From assembly GCA_019022495.1 (NCBI GenBank), contig JAFEKR010000001.1:558001-622000 (forward strand): a stretch of 64,000 nucleotides of DNA, read 5' to 3'. The notes below the pieces were generated by a model. That model was given only the letters and a program-made list of their open reading frames with translations. It searched no databases and was not told where the DNA came from. Source of the DNA: Epichloe hybrida (taxonomy: Eukaryota > Ascomycota > Sordariomycetes > Hypocreales > Clavicipitaceae). A program made the position numbers and the translations under genes. Shown here one piece after another: positions 12,797-25,119 of the stretch. Numbering within the stretch: position 1 is the stretch's first letter; every line of letters starts with the position of its first letter.

Positions 12797-13115
12797 ATAG
12801 AAGACTTCCCTTCTATAAAACAGGAAGGACTTGCAAGATAGAAGCTATTCCCTTCTATAAAAAGGAATCATTGTGGTTATAGAAGACTTCCTTTCTATAA
12901 AATAGGAAGCATATAAGCAATATAGAAGCTTTCCCTTCTATAAAAAGGAAGTTTAGTGAGGATAGAAGCTTTTCCCTTCTATAAAAAGGAAATTCAGTGA
13001 GAATAGAAGCTTTTCCCTTCTATAAAAAGGAAATTCAGCGCGAATAGAAGCTTTTCCCTTCTATAAAAAGGAATTTCAGTATAAATAGAAGACTTCCCTT
13101 CTATAAAATTGGAAG
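12797..13115 (+). repeat. Eight ~41-bp hairpin units in Copia-2 leader
   Basis: Eight tandem units between the 5' LTR and the gag start. Each has ATAGAAG, a 6-7 nt spacer, CTTCTAT, then AAAAAGGAA and a more variable spacer of about 12 nt. ATAGAAG and CTTCTAT are exact reverse complements, so every unit can form a 7-bp stem. The TTCC and GGAA in each unit offer a second, overlapping pairing. Units 5-7 are nearly identical; units 1, 3 and 8 have GACTTCC in place of CTTTTCC. The array ends at the gag ATG (13,116). It may act in RNA packaging or translation of the element, but that is inference. Confidence 0.85.
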
Positions 13116-16100
13116 ATGGATACTAATTAACAAGGTCAGGGACCTCTAGTCCCTGATCTTAGTGCGCAAGAGGTTCTAAATAACTAGCTAAAAGAGCAGG
13201 TTATTAGATAACAAAATGCTATCGATCTAGTAATACAGAAGCTAGAGTCCTTAACTTTAGCTATTAATAATAGATCTATGGAGGGTGTGGAAGCTACTAA
13301 GCCTGCTAGTAAGCAGCAAGTTCAACAGCCTATTTAGCAAGATAAGGCACCTAAATCTAGCTCTGTATAAGCTGCCTTTAATAATTCGATTATTAAGGAA
13401 TTTAATAAGAGGGTTTATAGCTTCCCTAAGACTGCTAAGCTTAAAGGAGCTGAAAATTTCGATTAATGGAAACAAGCCCTAACTATCCAATTTAGAGCTT
13501 TAGGCATGCCTAATTTTCTAGATAATCCGGATATTTCTAGGGTGCTAGGGGACGCTAACTAAGCTATTATCCTTATGTTACTAAGGGATAGTTATACGGA
13601 AGGCCCCTAAGCCACTATAACTTAGCAAAAATCACCTGAAGAAGCCTATAATTTACTTGTATAGCAGTATTCACATAGCGTTGAAATCCAGAGGGGGTCC
13701 CTATATTCTGAATTTTATAACCTGAATTTTCATGGATTTAAGGGGACTTTAGAAGCCTTTAATGCAGTCTTTAATAATCTACTAGCTAGATTATTGATTT
13801 TAGGGGTCCTGATTAATCCTATAGATTAGGTTAATCAATATCTTTAATCCCTAAAATTAACCTTCCCTTAGTGAGCTAAGAGGCAACAATTTAGCATGCG
13901 TATGAATAGGGCTATAGGGGTCCCCCTAGAAGCCCTAAATCTTGAATTTCTGATAGCAGACCTTCTAGCTGAATAGAGGGATAAGTTATTTACGGTAGCT
14001 AAAGCCCTAAATTATAGGGCTAAAGACCTAGAAAAGGGTGCTAAAGACAAGGAAAAGGCCCCTAAAGGTTAGAAGAAGAAGAAAGAAGGCTCTAAAGAAA
14101 ATAAGGGCTCTTCTAATTCTAATAAGAAGAAAAAGAAGCAAAAGGGTTAAAAATCAGATAAAAAGGATACTAAAGAACTTATAGAATGTTCTTTTATGCT
14201 AGGAAATTACAACCTTTCTAACGGAGCACTTAATCCGTACAAGAAACCTAGTAATTATAAGACTAGTTATAAGAGCTCTAGTGATAGTAGCTCTAATTCT
14301 AGCTCTAGTGATTCGGATAATGAAAAACAAGAAATTAATACCTTAAATGGTTTTAATTATTATAGTAAAGACATGAAAAAGGCCTTATTATATAATACAG
14401 GTTTAACCGTATATATAGTTAATTCTAGGGAGGTCTTTAGGGATTATACCCCTTTTAAGAAGGGGGAATCTAACCCTATTATAACCGGTGGTGGCCTTAT
14501 TTATCCTAAGGGTTATGGTAGTGCTATTTTTGAGGTCTTATATTAAAAGAAACCTAATAAATATAGGACCTTAGTGCTAAAGGATACTCTATATTTTCCT
14601 TAGCTTAATGTTAATATAGTTAGTGGCCTTATTCACTATATATCTAGCGGTTGCTTTATAAAAAACCATCTTTATCTTAAAGATAGGTCTTGTATTGCTT
14701 ACCTAGATGTAGAAAAACATGGTTTTTTCTTTCACGTTAAAAACAAATTTACACTAACGTTACATAAAGGGCCCTGTAAAAAATCTCATTATATCTAACC
14801 TTTTACCTATGCTAGCTTTAGGGGTTATAGCTATCCAATTAGCTACCCTATAGAGGTTCAAATTCCCTCTAAAAAGCCGGATTAAGCTTCTGATTTGGAC
14901 GAAATCGCTGAAATTAACGAAAATGATAATGATATTAAAGAAGTCGTACGGGATGATTTAGGGGATTTAGTCCCTTCTCCAACGCCTATAGCCCTAGGTT
15001 AGGTCCCTTATAAATCTAAAGAAATAGATTTAGGGGTGTTAAAGGGCCTTAGTAAAGGAAAAAGGTCCCTAATACCTCCCTAAGAGGCCTGTGGTTCTCA
15101 AGGGGCCTAGCAGGGGACTGACGGAGAGGGCCCTAGTCTAGACCCAAATCTAGACCCTAATTCAGGCCCTAAAGACCTTTAATATCAAAAGTTACTAGAA
15201 CTAGCTAGCCTATAGCATGTACGATTAGGGCACCTAGGGCTTCCTTTGCTAAAGAAAATAAGCCTTATAACTAAAGGAATCCCTAATTTTTCTAAAATTA
15301 AGGATAAAGAGTTTAAATGTATAGCTTGTGATTAATCTAAGGCAGTTAGAAGACCTAGGAAATTAGCTATCCTTAACCCCCCTAGAGCTCTAGATTGAAT
15401 AGAGGGGGATACGCTAAAAATCAGCCCTGTACTATACAATAAACAGTTAATTTACTCATTTCTAGTTAATTAAAAAACTAGATATAAGTAGGTGTTCTTA
15501 TTACTAAATAAGGAAGGCCTAACTGTTTATAGGGCTATTAAGGGCTTCTTCAGAGGGCTTAAAAATCAACTAGGTTAATATCCTAGGCACCTTCACTTTA
15601 ATAGGGGCTAAGAAATCGATTCTAGTTGTTAAACCTAGTTAAATTCTAAAGGGATTAAATTTACGACTTCTAGTCCCTATATCCATAAGCAAAATGGATT
15701 AGCAAAGCGTTCTATTTATACTATTCTAGATTAATTAAGGGCTACTATCTAGTGGGCAAAATTACCCTTATATCTATGGTGTTTTGTATTACCTGTAGTT
15801 GTTAACCTAGTTAATATAACTACTAATACCACTAAGGATAAAAGCCCTGAATAACTGCTAGCTAGGGAGCTAAATCAGCCTTGTACAACTAATATTAGTA
15901 GTATTAGAGCCATAGGATCTCACTATGAGATTCTAATCCCCCTGGAAAAAACGACCTAAAGCCTAGAAGTTAGCAGCTAGGACTATCCCTAGAAGGTTAT
16001 TAGCTACACTAGGTTCTAACACCTATCTAGTGTATATCCCCTCTAAAAGGCTAGTTACAAAGACTAGCTTTATTAAGATTATAGAGCCTATAAGTCCTGT

Positions 16101-18103
16101 CTCTAAAGGATTACCTAGGCTTTCTATAGGGGATAACCCTTTAGAGGGGGAAAATAATTTAGAAAATTAAGATCTAAATCAAGGTTTAAAGGATTACCCT
16201 ATAGACAACATAGGAGGTCCCCCTATAGGTTAAGAAAAACACCCTATAGGGCCTGTACAACCCCCTAAGGAACCGATTCTAGAGGCCTTAGAGGAGGCCA
16301 CGTCTATAACTTCCCTAGGAAATTAGATTTTAACTCCGGACCTTGATTTTAATAAAATTACTGACTTTAACCCTAATATTGACCCTATGGATGTTAATAT
16401 TAGTTCCCCTTCTTCTCTAGATTTTATAAAAGAAATCTGCTTTAAGGTATAGGAGAAGCTAAAGGAAAATAACCCTAATAGCCCTAAACCTAAGACCTAG
16501 AAGCAAGCTATATCTAGCCCTAAAAGGGATAAATAGATAGAAGCTACGTATAAGGAATACAAATAGCTTCTAAAGGCTAGTACTTTTAAATTTATAGGGA
16601 AAGACTAAGTACCTAAGGGCCGAAAAGTACTAAAGAATAGGCTTATTTATAAGCTTAAAAAGGATAAAGAAAATAATCCTTTAAAATACAAGGCCTAACT
16701 TATTACTAAGGGATTTATACAAATTAAAGGTCTAGATTATCTAGAGACCTTTGCAGCCATAAGCATTCCCCCTAGCTAGAGGATTTTACTAGCCCTAGCA
16801 GCTTAGAATAACTAGGAAATCAAATAGGTTAATTTTATAGGAGCTTTTCTTAATAGTAAGCTATAATAATAGATTTATATGGTTATTCCAGATGGATTTA
16901 TTAAATTCCTTAAAGCAAATCCTAAATTAGCTAAATTAGCTAAAAGTTTTAGCTATAAACCTTCTAAAGATTAAGTAATTTTATTATAGAAATCTTTATA
17001 TAGCCTAAAACAAAGCTTAAGGGAGTGGTAATAAGCACTAATTACAGTGCTAAAGTCCCTAGGATTTAGCCCTCTAATTTCTAACCTAGCTATATTCTAT
17101 AATTCCTCTACTAAAACCTTTATTATCACGTATGTAAATGATTATCTTCTAATTAGAATGGATTTACATTATATCTAAAGACTTAAAAAGGAACTTTATA
17201 AAGTCTATCCAATAGAAGATAGGGGGCTAGCTAAATTCTTCTTAGGGGTTTAAATCGTATAAGATAGACCTAATAGGGTCCTAAAATTCATTAATCTTAG
17301 TATATCTTAGAGGCTTTAAATTAATTTAACATGCTAGATAGTAAGCTTATTAGCATACCTCTTTAGCTAGGCGTTTTAGCTACGTAGACTACTAAGCTTT
17401 TAATAGCTAGCGAAATCAAGCTCTATTAGTGCATTATAGGGACTATAATATACCTAATATTACTTACAAGGCTAGACGTGGCCTTTACACTTTAGTGGCT
17501 ATCTATAGCACTAGCTAGGCCCTATATAGAGCACCTAAAAGCAGCTAAAAACCTGCTTAGGTACCTATTAGGGACTAAATTCCTCGCTATAATTTATAGG
17601 GGAGACCCTAAAGGTATAGCTAGCAAAAGCCTAATAGGTTATTGTGATAGTGATTTTATAGGGGATAAAAAGACCTCTAAATCAACCTACGCTTATCTAT
17701 TCAAGCTAGCTAGCGGACTTATTAGCTAGAAATCAAAGAAAGCTAGTACAATAGCTCTATTAACATTAGAAGCTAAAGCTAACGCTATCTGCGAGACCTT
17801 CCGAGAGCTATAGTAGCTTTAGGGCTTATTTAATTTAAGGAGCTAAAAACCCCTATTTCTCCCCTTATCTAGATATATTACGATAATTAAGGCGCTATAA
17901 CCACTACCTATAACCCTGCCTTACATAGCCGTATAAAGCATACCTTACTAAAGTTTAACTATATTAGGCAACAGGTTTTAGAGGGTTTAGCTAAGATTGA
18001 ATATCTAGATACGAAGTTAATGCCTGCAGATAGCTTAACAAAACCGTTATCTAGGCCTCTTTATTAGGCTTTTATTAGGCTCTTAGGGCTTGATAATCAC
18101 TAA
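13116..18103 (+). pseudogene. Copia-2 gag-pol remnant
   Basis: ATG at 13,116 begins a gag frame (M-D-T-N) that stays in register through the protease (about 14,390, D/NTG followed by V-x-I-V-N-S), the integrase zinc finger (H at 15,216, CIAC near 15,320), the integrase core, RT (the YVDD box survives as Y-V-N-D near 17,130) and RNase H (G-Y-C-D-S-D at 17,637). That is about 4.5 kb without a frameshift, interrupted only by TAA/TAG at Gln/Trp positions. One shift near 17,850 moves the last part to another frame, ending at TAA 18,101-18,103. The 116-codon ORF at 14,196-14,546 is a surviving open piece of this gene, not a separate gene. Confidence 0.88.
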
Positions 18104-18309
18104 AAACCAACAACTAAATCCCTTTAATAGGGAACTAAAAATAACGCTAAAAAGGGAGCTATATTTAATAATAGCTAGGAATTCAAAAGGGGGTCTTTTA
18201 TCTTTTCCTGTTTTTCCCTTTTATCTATTTTTATCTAAAAGTTCTTATTTACCCTATATCACTTTATACGCTTTTAATTAGCTTATACGTAATTCTTTTG
18301 TAAAGGGGG

Positions 18310-19127
18310 TGTTAAAAATAAGACCTATTTTTAGCCCTTTTCTAGTTAAAGGACCTTTCTATTACTAGCTTACATTGCAAGCCTAATAGCTGCACTGCAG
18401 CTGTTAATGGTCGCGAAGGTAGCTATTAATAGCTACGTTATAGCTATTAACAGCTACGACTAACCATGTGAATAACTAATCTAAATCAATTATCAATTGT
18501 GAATTATTTAATTGCGTTATAGCTATAAGCGCAGCTATAACCGCAGCGCCACTAGTAATTAGGTAAGCTAGGGTGACGTAAGTAGGTTACCCTATAGCTA
18601 TCTTTAATAGCGATTTTCTCTTTAACTAGAGGTTATACAAAAGTCTTACATATAGCAAATTAAAGCTAGAAGATAGGGCTTTTATTTTATATAGGAATAT
18701 TTTTTAGACTAAAATTTAGTGCATATAGGTTGCTAGTTTGTATAGTAGTGAGTTGATTTTTTGGATTTTACATACAAATGAATTTTGCGGAAAATAAAAA
18801 GTAGCCTATAAGACCTCTTTAGCAGTCTAGATCCACCAATATAGTCAGTGGGTATATAAGAGGAAGAAGATCTTTTTAATCTAGCTAGATAGCTAGGCCT
18901 CTTAATCCAACATCCGCATTGCCTATACAACGTCACTAAAATTAATTCTATTAGTATATAAGATATCGTAAAAGTCATCTAGATTGAATTCAATTAGTTA
19001 ATAACTGCCGAAACCTTCCATTGCGTTACGTTAAATAAATATTCAACGTGGTGGTTCTACTAGTCCCCGACCGTAGAGCTACACCTGTACAGCTGTTGCC
19101 AGCTGGCAACTAGCTCCCTACATTTCA
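18310..19127 (+). repeat. Copia-2 3' LTR (818 bp)
   Basis: Uninterrupted LTR from TGTTAAAAATAAG to CTACATTTCA, preceded by polypurine AAAGGGGG. It contains the empty Gypsy-2a target. An 81-codon minus-strand ORF within it is fortuitous. Confidence 0.9.
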
Positions 19128-22100
19128 ATAATTATATATTAGGAGTATAAATACTAGAGATATCTAGTAATAATAGAATATCTTTCCTTTACTTATAGTA
19201 AGTAGTAAGTATATAAAGAGAAAAAAATAGTAGTAATTACTTTATTATTAGAAGTAATAAAGATTAAGCTAAGTATTCTAGAAAATAAAAATTAAAAAGG
19301 AAAAGGAAAAGGCTAATTAGAGGACCTAGTAGTAATAGATATATAAATAAATAGTAAAGTAGCTATATAAATCCTTAAGTATACTTATTTATAGTAAAAA
19401 AGCAAAGGTATTATAGTTATACTAATTTTAGAAAACGTAAGTAATAAAGAAGCTATATTAAATTAAAATAAGAGCACTAAGCGCTCTATACTAATAATCC
19501 TAGAAAAATATAGGGAGTTTATAGATATTTTTTCTAAAGAGTTAGTAAGTAAGCTTCCTAAACTAGGAGGTTACACTTATATAATTAAATTAGAAGAAAG
19601 GAAAACACTACCTTAAGGGCCTATATATAATTTAGCTAAAAGAGAGCTAGAGGTTCTTAGAGAGTACCTTATAAGTATATAGCTTAAAGGGTAAATTAAA
19701 AGATTAGTTAGCTTAGCTAAAGCCCTAATTTTATTTATTCTAAAGAAAGAAGGGAAATTAAGGCTTTATGTAAATTATAAGGGCTTAAATAAGATTATAA
19801 TTAAGAATAAGGCCCCTTTGCCCCTTATTGCTAAAATTCTTAATTAATTAGTAAGCGTAGTTATTTTTATAGTCCTAGATTTAAAAGATACGTACTACTA
19901 GCTATGTATTTGCTTAGGTAATAAGTGGAAAATAGCGTTTTATTGTTAATATAGTTACTTTAAATATCTAGTAATGCTATTTAGACTAGTTAATATACTA
20001 GTGACTTTTTAGGAGTATATTAATAATACTCTTAAAGGACTTATTAATAAGACTTATATTATCTATTTAGATAATACGCTAATATATAGTAGTAAGGTTA
20101 AAGATTATATAGAGCATATTAAATAAGTTTTATATAGGTTTAGAAAGGCAGGTCTTTTTATTAACCTTAAGAAGTGTTAATTTTTAGTTAAGGAAGTTAA
20201 ATTTTTAGGCTTTAAGATATTAGAGAAAGGTATTATAATAGACCTAGTAAGAGTTAAAGTAATTATAACCTAGCTAATACTATATAGTGTTTTTAATATT
20301 TAGTTATTTCTTGGTTTTACTAGATTTTACTACTATTTTATTAAATAGTATAGTAAAGTTATTATTCTATTAATAGATTACCTTAGAGAGAATTAACTAG
20401 TAATATTTAAACTAAAACCCTATAAGATAGTAGTGTTTAAAGAGCTTTAATAAAGATTTTAGGAAGCGCTAATTTTAGTATATTTTAACTCACTTATGTA
20501 TCTTAGAGTGAAGATAAATACATCTAGATATGTAATTAGGGCTATACTTATAATATTAGTGCTAGGTTACTAGCACCTAGTTACGTTTATGTTAAGAAAG
20601 ATAACTAATACTAAATTATAATATTTAACACCTAATAGCAAATTATTAGCTATCTAAGAGGCTTTTTATATATAGAGATACTATCTTACTTATTTAGCTT
20701 ATATAATTAAAGTTATTATAGATTATTTAAACTATAAGTACCTTACTATAAAGCCTAAGCTTACTAGTAAGTAAGTAACTATACTTAATAAGCTTTATCC
20801 TTTTAACTTTAAGATTATATATTATATAGGGAAATTAAATCCTACTAACTTACTTTTAAGAAGACTAGATTTTATAAGTAAGGTAAGAAAAGAGAAAGTA
20901 ATAACTATATAATTTCCTGCCTTTTTGTCTAAATTTATAGATACTAAGAGATAGAAACACTATAGTAATATTATTAATGCTATAGGCTCTATAAAAACGT
21001 CACTTAATGTAACTAATAGTTAGTTATAATAACGCTATAATAATACTACTAATATCTAGGGTTTTAAAAAATCGTAACTTAACTATATTCCTAAAGAACC
21101 TAATAATTTAGATAATCTTAGAAGAGTTATATTAGTAAGGTTATTTAATACTTTTTATACTTCTATTAATAAGCAATAAGCTAGCTATAGTAATACTATT
21201 AGTACCTAGCGCATGTATTATTTATTACTTAATTATTTTAATTTTCCTATTAGACTAGCTATTACTAATAGGGATAGACTAGCATAGGTTATTACTAGTA
21301 AGCGGTAAGAGTGCCCCTTAAAAACGTTACTTATCTATGTCCCTATAAGACTAGAAGTATTTATTAAACTAATTACTTATAGAGATATTATAGCTAGGAT
21401 CTAATCTATTTAGAGAACCTCTTCTAAGTTTAACTTTAACTTTCTAGAAAAGAGCTTAGAATTAAAACCCTTAATTTAAGTCTTATTATATAAAGCATAG
21501 TAAGGTAATAACTTTACTATAGCTTAATTAAAGTTACTTAAAAGCAGCAATTTAGCTACATTCTAAACATAGTTAATTAGACTCTCTAAGCTATTAATAT
21601 TTAAGAATTATATTTTTATTTCTCTAGGTATAAGAAAAGAAATTTTATTACTAACTTATAATAACCCTACTACTAGGCACTAAGGAGTAAGTAAAACTCT
21701 TTATTAGATTATAAACTAATATTATTAGCTAATAATAAAGAAAGATATAAAGGTACACGTTAGTACTTATGTAAATTATTAAACTTTAAAACCAAGGTAT
21801 TATAAACTATATAGCAAGCTAGCTACGTTACTAGTGCCTAATTACCCCTTTTAAGAATTATTAATAGATTTTGTCACTAGACTTCCACTAGTAAAAGATT
21901 TAAATTAAACCTATAATGTAATTTTAGTTATTATTAACTATTTCACGAAATATAGTATTTATATCCTTGTTTTAACGTGACTAACTAGCAATAGGCTAGT
22001 AACTATATTCTTAGAATATGTTTTTAAAGACTATAGAGCCCTAGAAGGTATTATAATAGACTAAGGTTCTATATTTACTAGTGGTTTCTAGATAACTTTT

Positions 22101-22900
22101 TATTATCTTCTTATAATAAAGCGACTACTTAGTACTACTTTTTACCCCTAGATAGATAGTTAGATAAAATGTTTAAACTAGGTCTTAGAATATTATTTAA
22201 GGGCTTTTACTTATACTAAATAAACTAATTAGGTAAATAACCTATTAATAGCGTAATTCGCGTATAATATAAGCAATTACTTAACGCATGGCTATACACT
22301 AGTAAAGGCATTGTGAGGTTATAATCCTAGAGGTTTATAGTAAGTAGTAGTAAATATCCCTTTAGTAAATAATTAAGCTAAAAGTAGGATTTTAGCACTA
22401 AGAGAAAAGTATACTATAATTAAGTAACTTTTAAGTAACTTATAAACTTAGTATAAAAAATATTATAACTAGAAGAGAACTTTAATAAGGTTTAAAGTTA
22501 GTAACTATATTTTATTATTAATAAAAAACATTAACCTAAGATGCCCTAGTAAGAAGCTAGCTATAAAGTATCTAGGCCCCTATAAGATTAAAAAGGTAAT
22601 TAGAAGTTATAGATTAGTATATTAATTAAAATTACCACCTAGGACTTAATTATATAATATATTTAATATTACTAGTCTTAAACCTTTTAAAGGGGACTTA
22701 ATAGACATAGAAAATACATCCTTACTATAAGATACTATTAAAGATAATAAATAAGAGTTTAAAGTTAAGAGAATTATTTTACACTATTATAATAGAAGGC
22801 ATTATAAATATCTAGTTAAATAGAAAGGCTATAATGCTTTAGAGAATTCTTAGGTATTAAAAAGGGATTTTATTACTAGAGAAATTATTAATAACTATAA
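19128..22900 (+). pseudogene. Gypsy-1 RT, RNase H, integrase, chromodomain remnant
   Basis: Continuation of Gypsy-1 pol after Copia-2. RT starts near 19,720 with K-E-G-K-L-R-L-Y-V-N-Y, and its YLDD box survives as Y-L-D-N near 20,065. A short K-C-(Q)-F-L-V-K-E-V segment follows. The integrase zinc finger lies around 21,675-21,790 (H-Q-G near its start), with the core to about 22,450. A chromodomain lies around 22,770-22,890 (Y-L-V-K-(Q)-K-G-Y). TAA/TAG stand for Gln/Trp throughout. The element belongs to the chromodomain gypsy group but differs from Gypsy-2. Confidence 0.8.
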
Positions 22901-24849
22901 GTAATAGCTAAGTAATAAAGTTAATATAAGGTAGTTATGTTTTATAACTTAATATACTAAAGATATTAGAAAATAAAGTTAATTTACTTAGATAACTTAA
23001 ATAATCTATTACGTAGCTACTAAGCACCTATCCCTTTATAATAAAGTTAGCCCCTAAGATTACTAGCCCCTTATTATTATTAGTAACTATAGAAGCTATA
23101 GAGGAAGAGGCCTTAGGAGTATCTTTATTATTAGAATCCCCCTCTCTATACATATAGACCTAAAGTACACTAGGAAGCTTAATAGGACTAATGTATTTAG
23201 GTAAATTAATAGTATTTAGTGTAAACTACTAGTAAGTTAGTTAAGTATTAGCTATGTATATTAAGAAAGCTTACCTTTAGGATATTCTAGGCTATAAAGC
23301 AAAGATAGTTTATAATATTAATCTAAGTTTCTAGATTCATAGTGTCACTTAGCAGCGCTATTATAGTGCGTTTGTTATGTTCTGCCTTATAGGCAGCATT
23401 AGTAGACATTCGAGCGCAGTGGACGTAACACAACCACACTTATTAGAATTTTTATAAACTAGGATAGCATTCTATAGCTTTTTCTTCGCTTTCACAATAG
23501 GCTAGCAGTAAGTTAGTAGTAATCTAGTGTCTAGGAAATAGGATTATACTTACTTTATTTTAATAGTAATAGCTACCTTTAGGAGTAGCTTTAATAAGTT
23601 TAAATAGCCTATTATAAAGCTATGTAATTTAAGCTAAAGTCTAGCAGTGTATTAGTAATAACTAGGCAGATTCTAGTTAAGAGAGATATACTATAATATA
23701 GTTTTTATTATTTTAGAAGTAATAAGTATATTTTATTAAATAGCCTATTAAATATTAGCTATAAAGAAGTAGTAAGTAAGTAAAGAAGTTATACTTAAAG
23801 ATTTATTATATTTAGCTAGGAAGGTTTTTTTATTAATAAAGTATCCTAGAATCTTATAAGTGCTATTTTTTAGGAGGATATTCTATATTATTACTTACTA
23901 ATAATAGCGTATATATAGAATCTTTTTTAAAGTTATTTTACTAGTAGTAAGTTAGTAATAAAAACACTATAAGGATATAATAAACTTATAATAAGATTTT
24001 AAAAGAAGTTTGCTTTTAAGAAGACTTTATAAGAGATTTCTTAGTTAATAGATTTTCTTAAGGTATTAATAAAGGTAGAGTTTAGGCATAAGACTTAGAC
24101 ATAGTAAACTAGCTATAAGTTAGCTATAATAAACTAGATAGGGAAGTTATGCTAATAAGAGTATAAACTTATAAGCTAGATAAGGGCAAGAAACTAAGAT
24201 AAATAAGGATAGATAATAATAATAATTAAGGACTAAAAGAGATTAGTAATTACTAAGTAATAGCAATAAGAGAGCTATTACTTAGCTAGTAAGGGTAACT
24301 TATAAGGTTAAGGGATATTATAAAAGAAAGGAAAAGTATAAAAGGGGGGAAAAATTAGTCTCTTTTATATTAACTATAGACCCCTTAAGTAATCTAATAC
24401 ACTATATATAAGTAATTTATAAATTATAATAATAACTATTAGCACTACTAAACACATACATACCTAATAGCTATAAGCTTATAGTGACTATAATATAAGC
24501 CCTCTAGTTAGACTATTTTAAACCCTAGCATTAGGTACCTTATTTATTTAACTAATTATAAAAATTAACATAGGTTATTTATATTGTTTTTTCTAGCTAT
24601 ATAACAGGTAATAACATTTATTTTGCTATAGTAAAGCTATATGTAAGCTACTATTAGAATATCACTAACTATAATAAGGGGTTATCTTTAATTAGTAATA
24701 TTATTATTATTATTTCTTTTTATTTACTTACGCGTCTAGATATAAGGTACCTTATCTTATTTTTCCTTATAAAGCTTTAATATAATAACCACGCCCTAAG
24801 TAAGTAGCTTATTTTATAATTAAGGTTAATTATATATAGGGGGGTATTA
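22901..24849 (+). other. Gypsy-1 3' tail
   Basis: About 1.9 kb between chromodomain and 3' LTR with no recognised gene. At about 23,340-23,520 there is a less mutated stretch with intact CpG and CpA, unlike its surroundings. It could be a small later insertion, but I see no clear ends. Confidence 0.45.
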
Positions 24850-25119
24850 TATTAGGAGTATAGAGGTTAAAGATAGGATATTTATTAAAGCAGGTCTTTA
24901 GAGAACCTTTAGGCTATGTAAATAATAAAGAGACTAGCTAGCTATAAGATAGCTATGTGCTTATAGAGCGGGGTATTTATTAAAGACTACGTATATTATT
25001 AGTGCTAGGTTAGAGATTAAAACCTTCACGCACCTACCCCTAGCTAGCATTTATCTAGCAGTGACTGCAATAGTCTTAGCTATCACTTCGTTCTTAACCT
25101 TTCGGTGCAAGCCATGACA
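24850..25119 (+). repeat. Gypsy-1 3' LTR (270 bp)
   Basis: Direct repeat of 2,924-3,193. Bases 24,850 to about 25,010 are heavily RIP-mutated; bases 25,020-25,119 are nearly untouched (TTCACGCACC, CAGTGACTGCAATAG) and end in GCCATGACA. Confidence 0.88.

Larger units (their letters stand above)
4828..19127 (+). mobile_element. Copia-2 LTR retrotransposon, split by Gypsy-2a
   Basis: Ty1/copia element lying in the Gypsy-1 pol region. ATAATTAT occurs immediately before (4,820-4,827) and after it (19,128-19,135); the true duplication may be 5 bp within these 8. The LTRs are 818 bp each: the 5' LTR is 4,828-5,287 plus 12,379-12,736 (460 + 358) and the 3' LTR is 18,310-19,127. The 3' LTR is preceded by the polypurine tract AAAGGGGG. 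Element length without Gypsy-2a is 7,209 bp. It is the least mutated large element here: its internal frame is readable over nearly 5 kb. Confidence 0.9.

Noticed and set aside
12797..13115. Regular repeat-spacer array resembling CRISPR
   Set aside because: Spacers are similar to each other, not unique; the array lies in the leader of a eukaryotic LTR retrotransposon, and no cas-like gene exists.
14196..14546. 116-codon ORF as an independent gene
   Set aside because: It is in phase with Copia-2 gag-pol and covers the linker and protease; the ends are RIP stops.
18733..18978. 81-codon minus-strand ORF
   Set aside because: Lies within the Copia-2 LTR; the corresponding part of the other LTR does not keep it.
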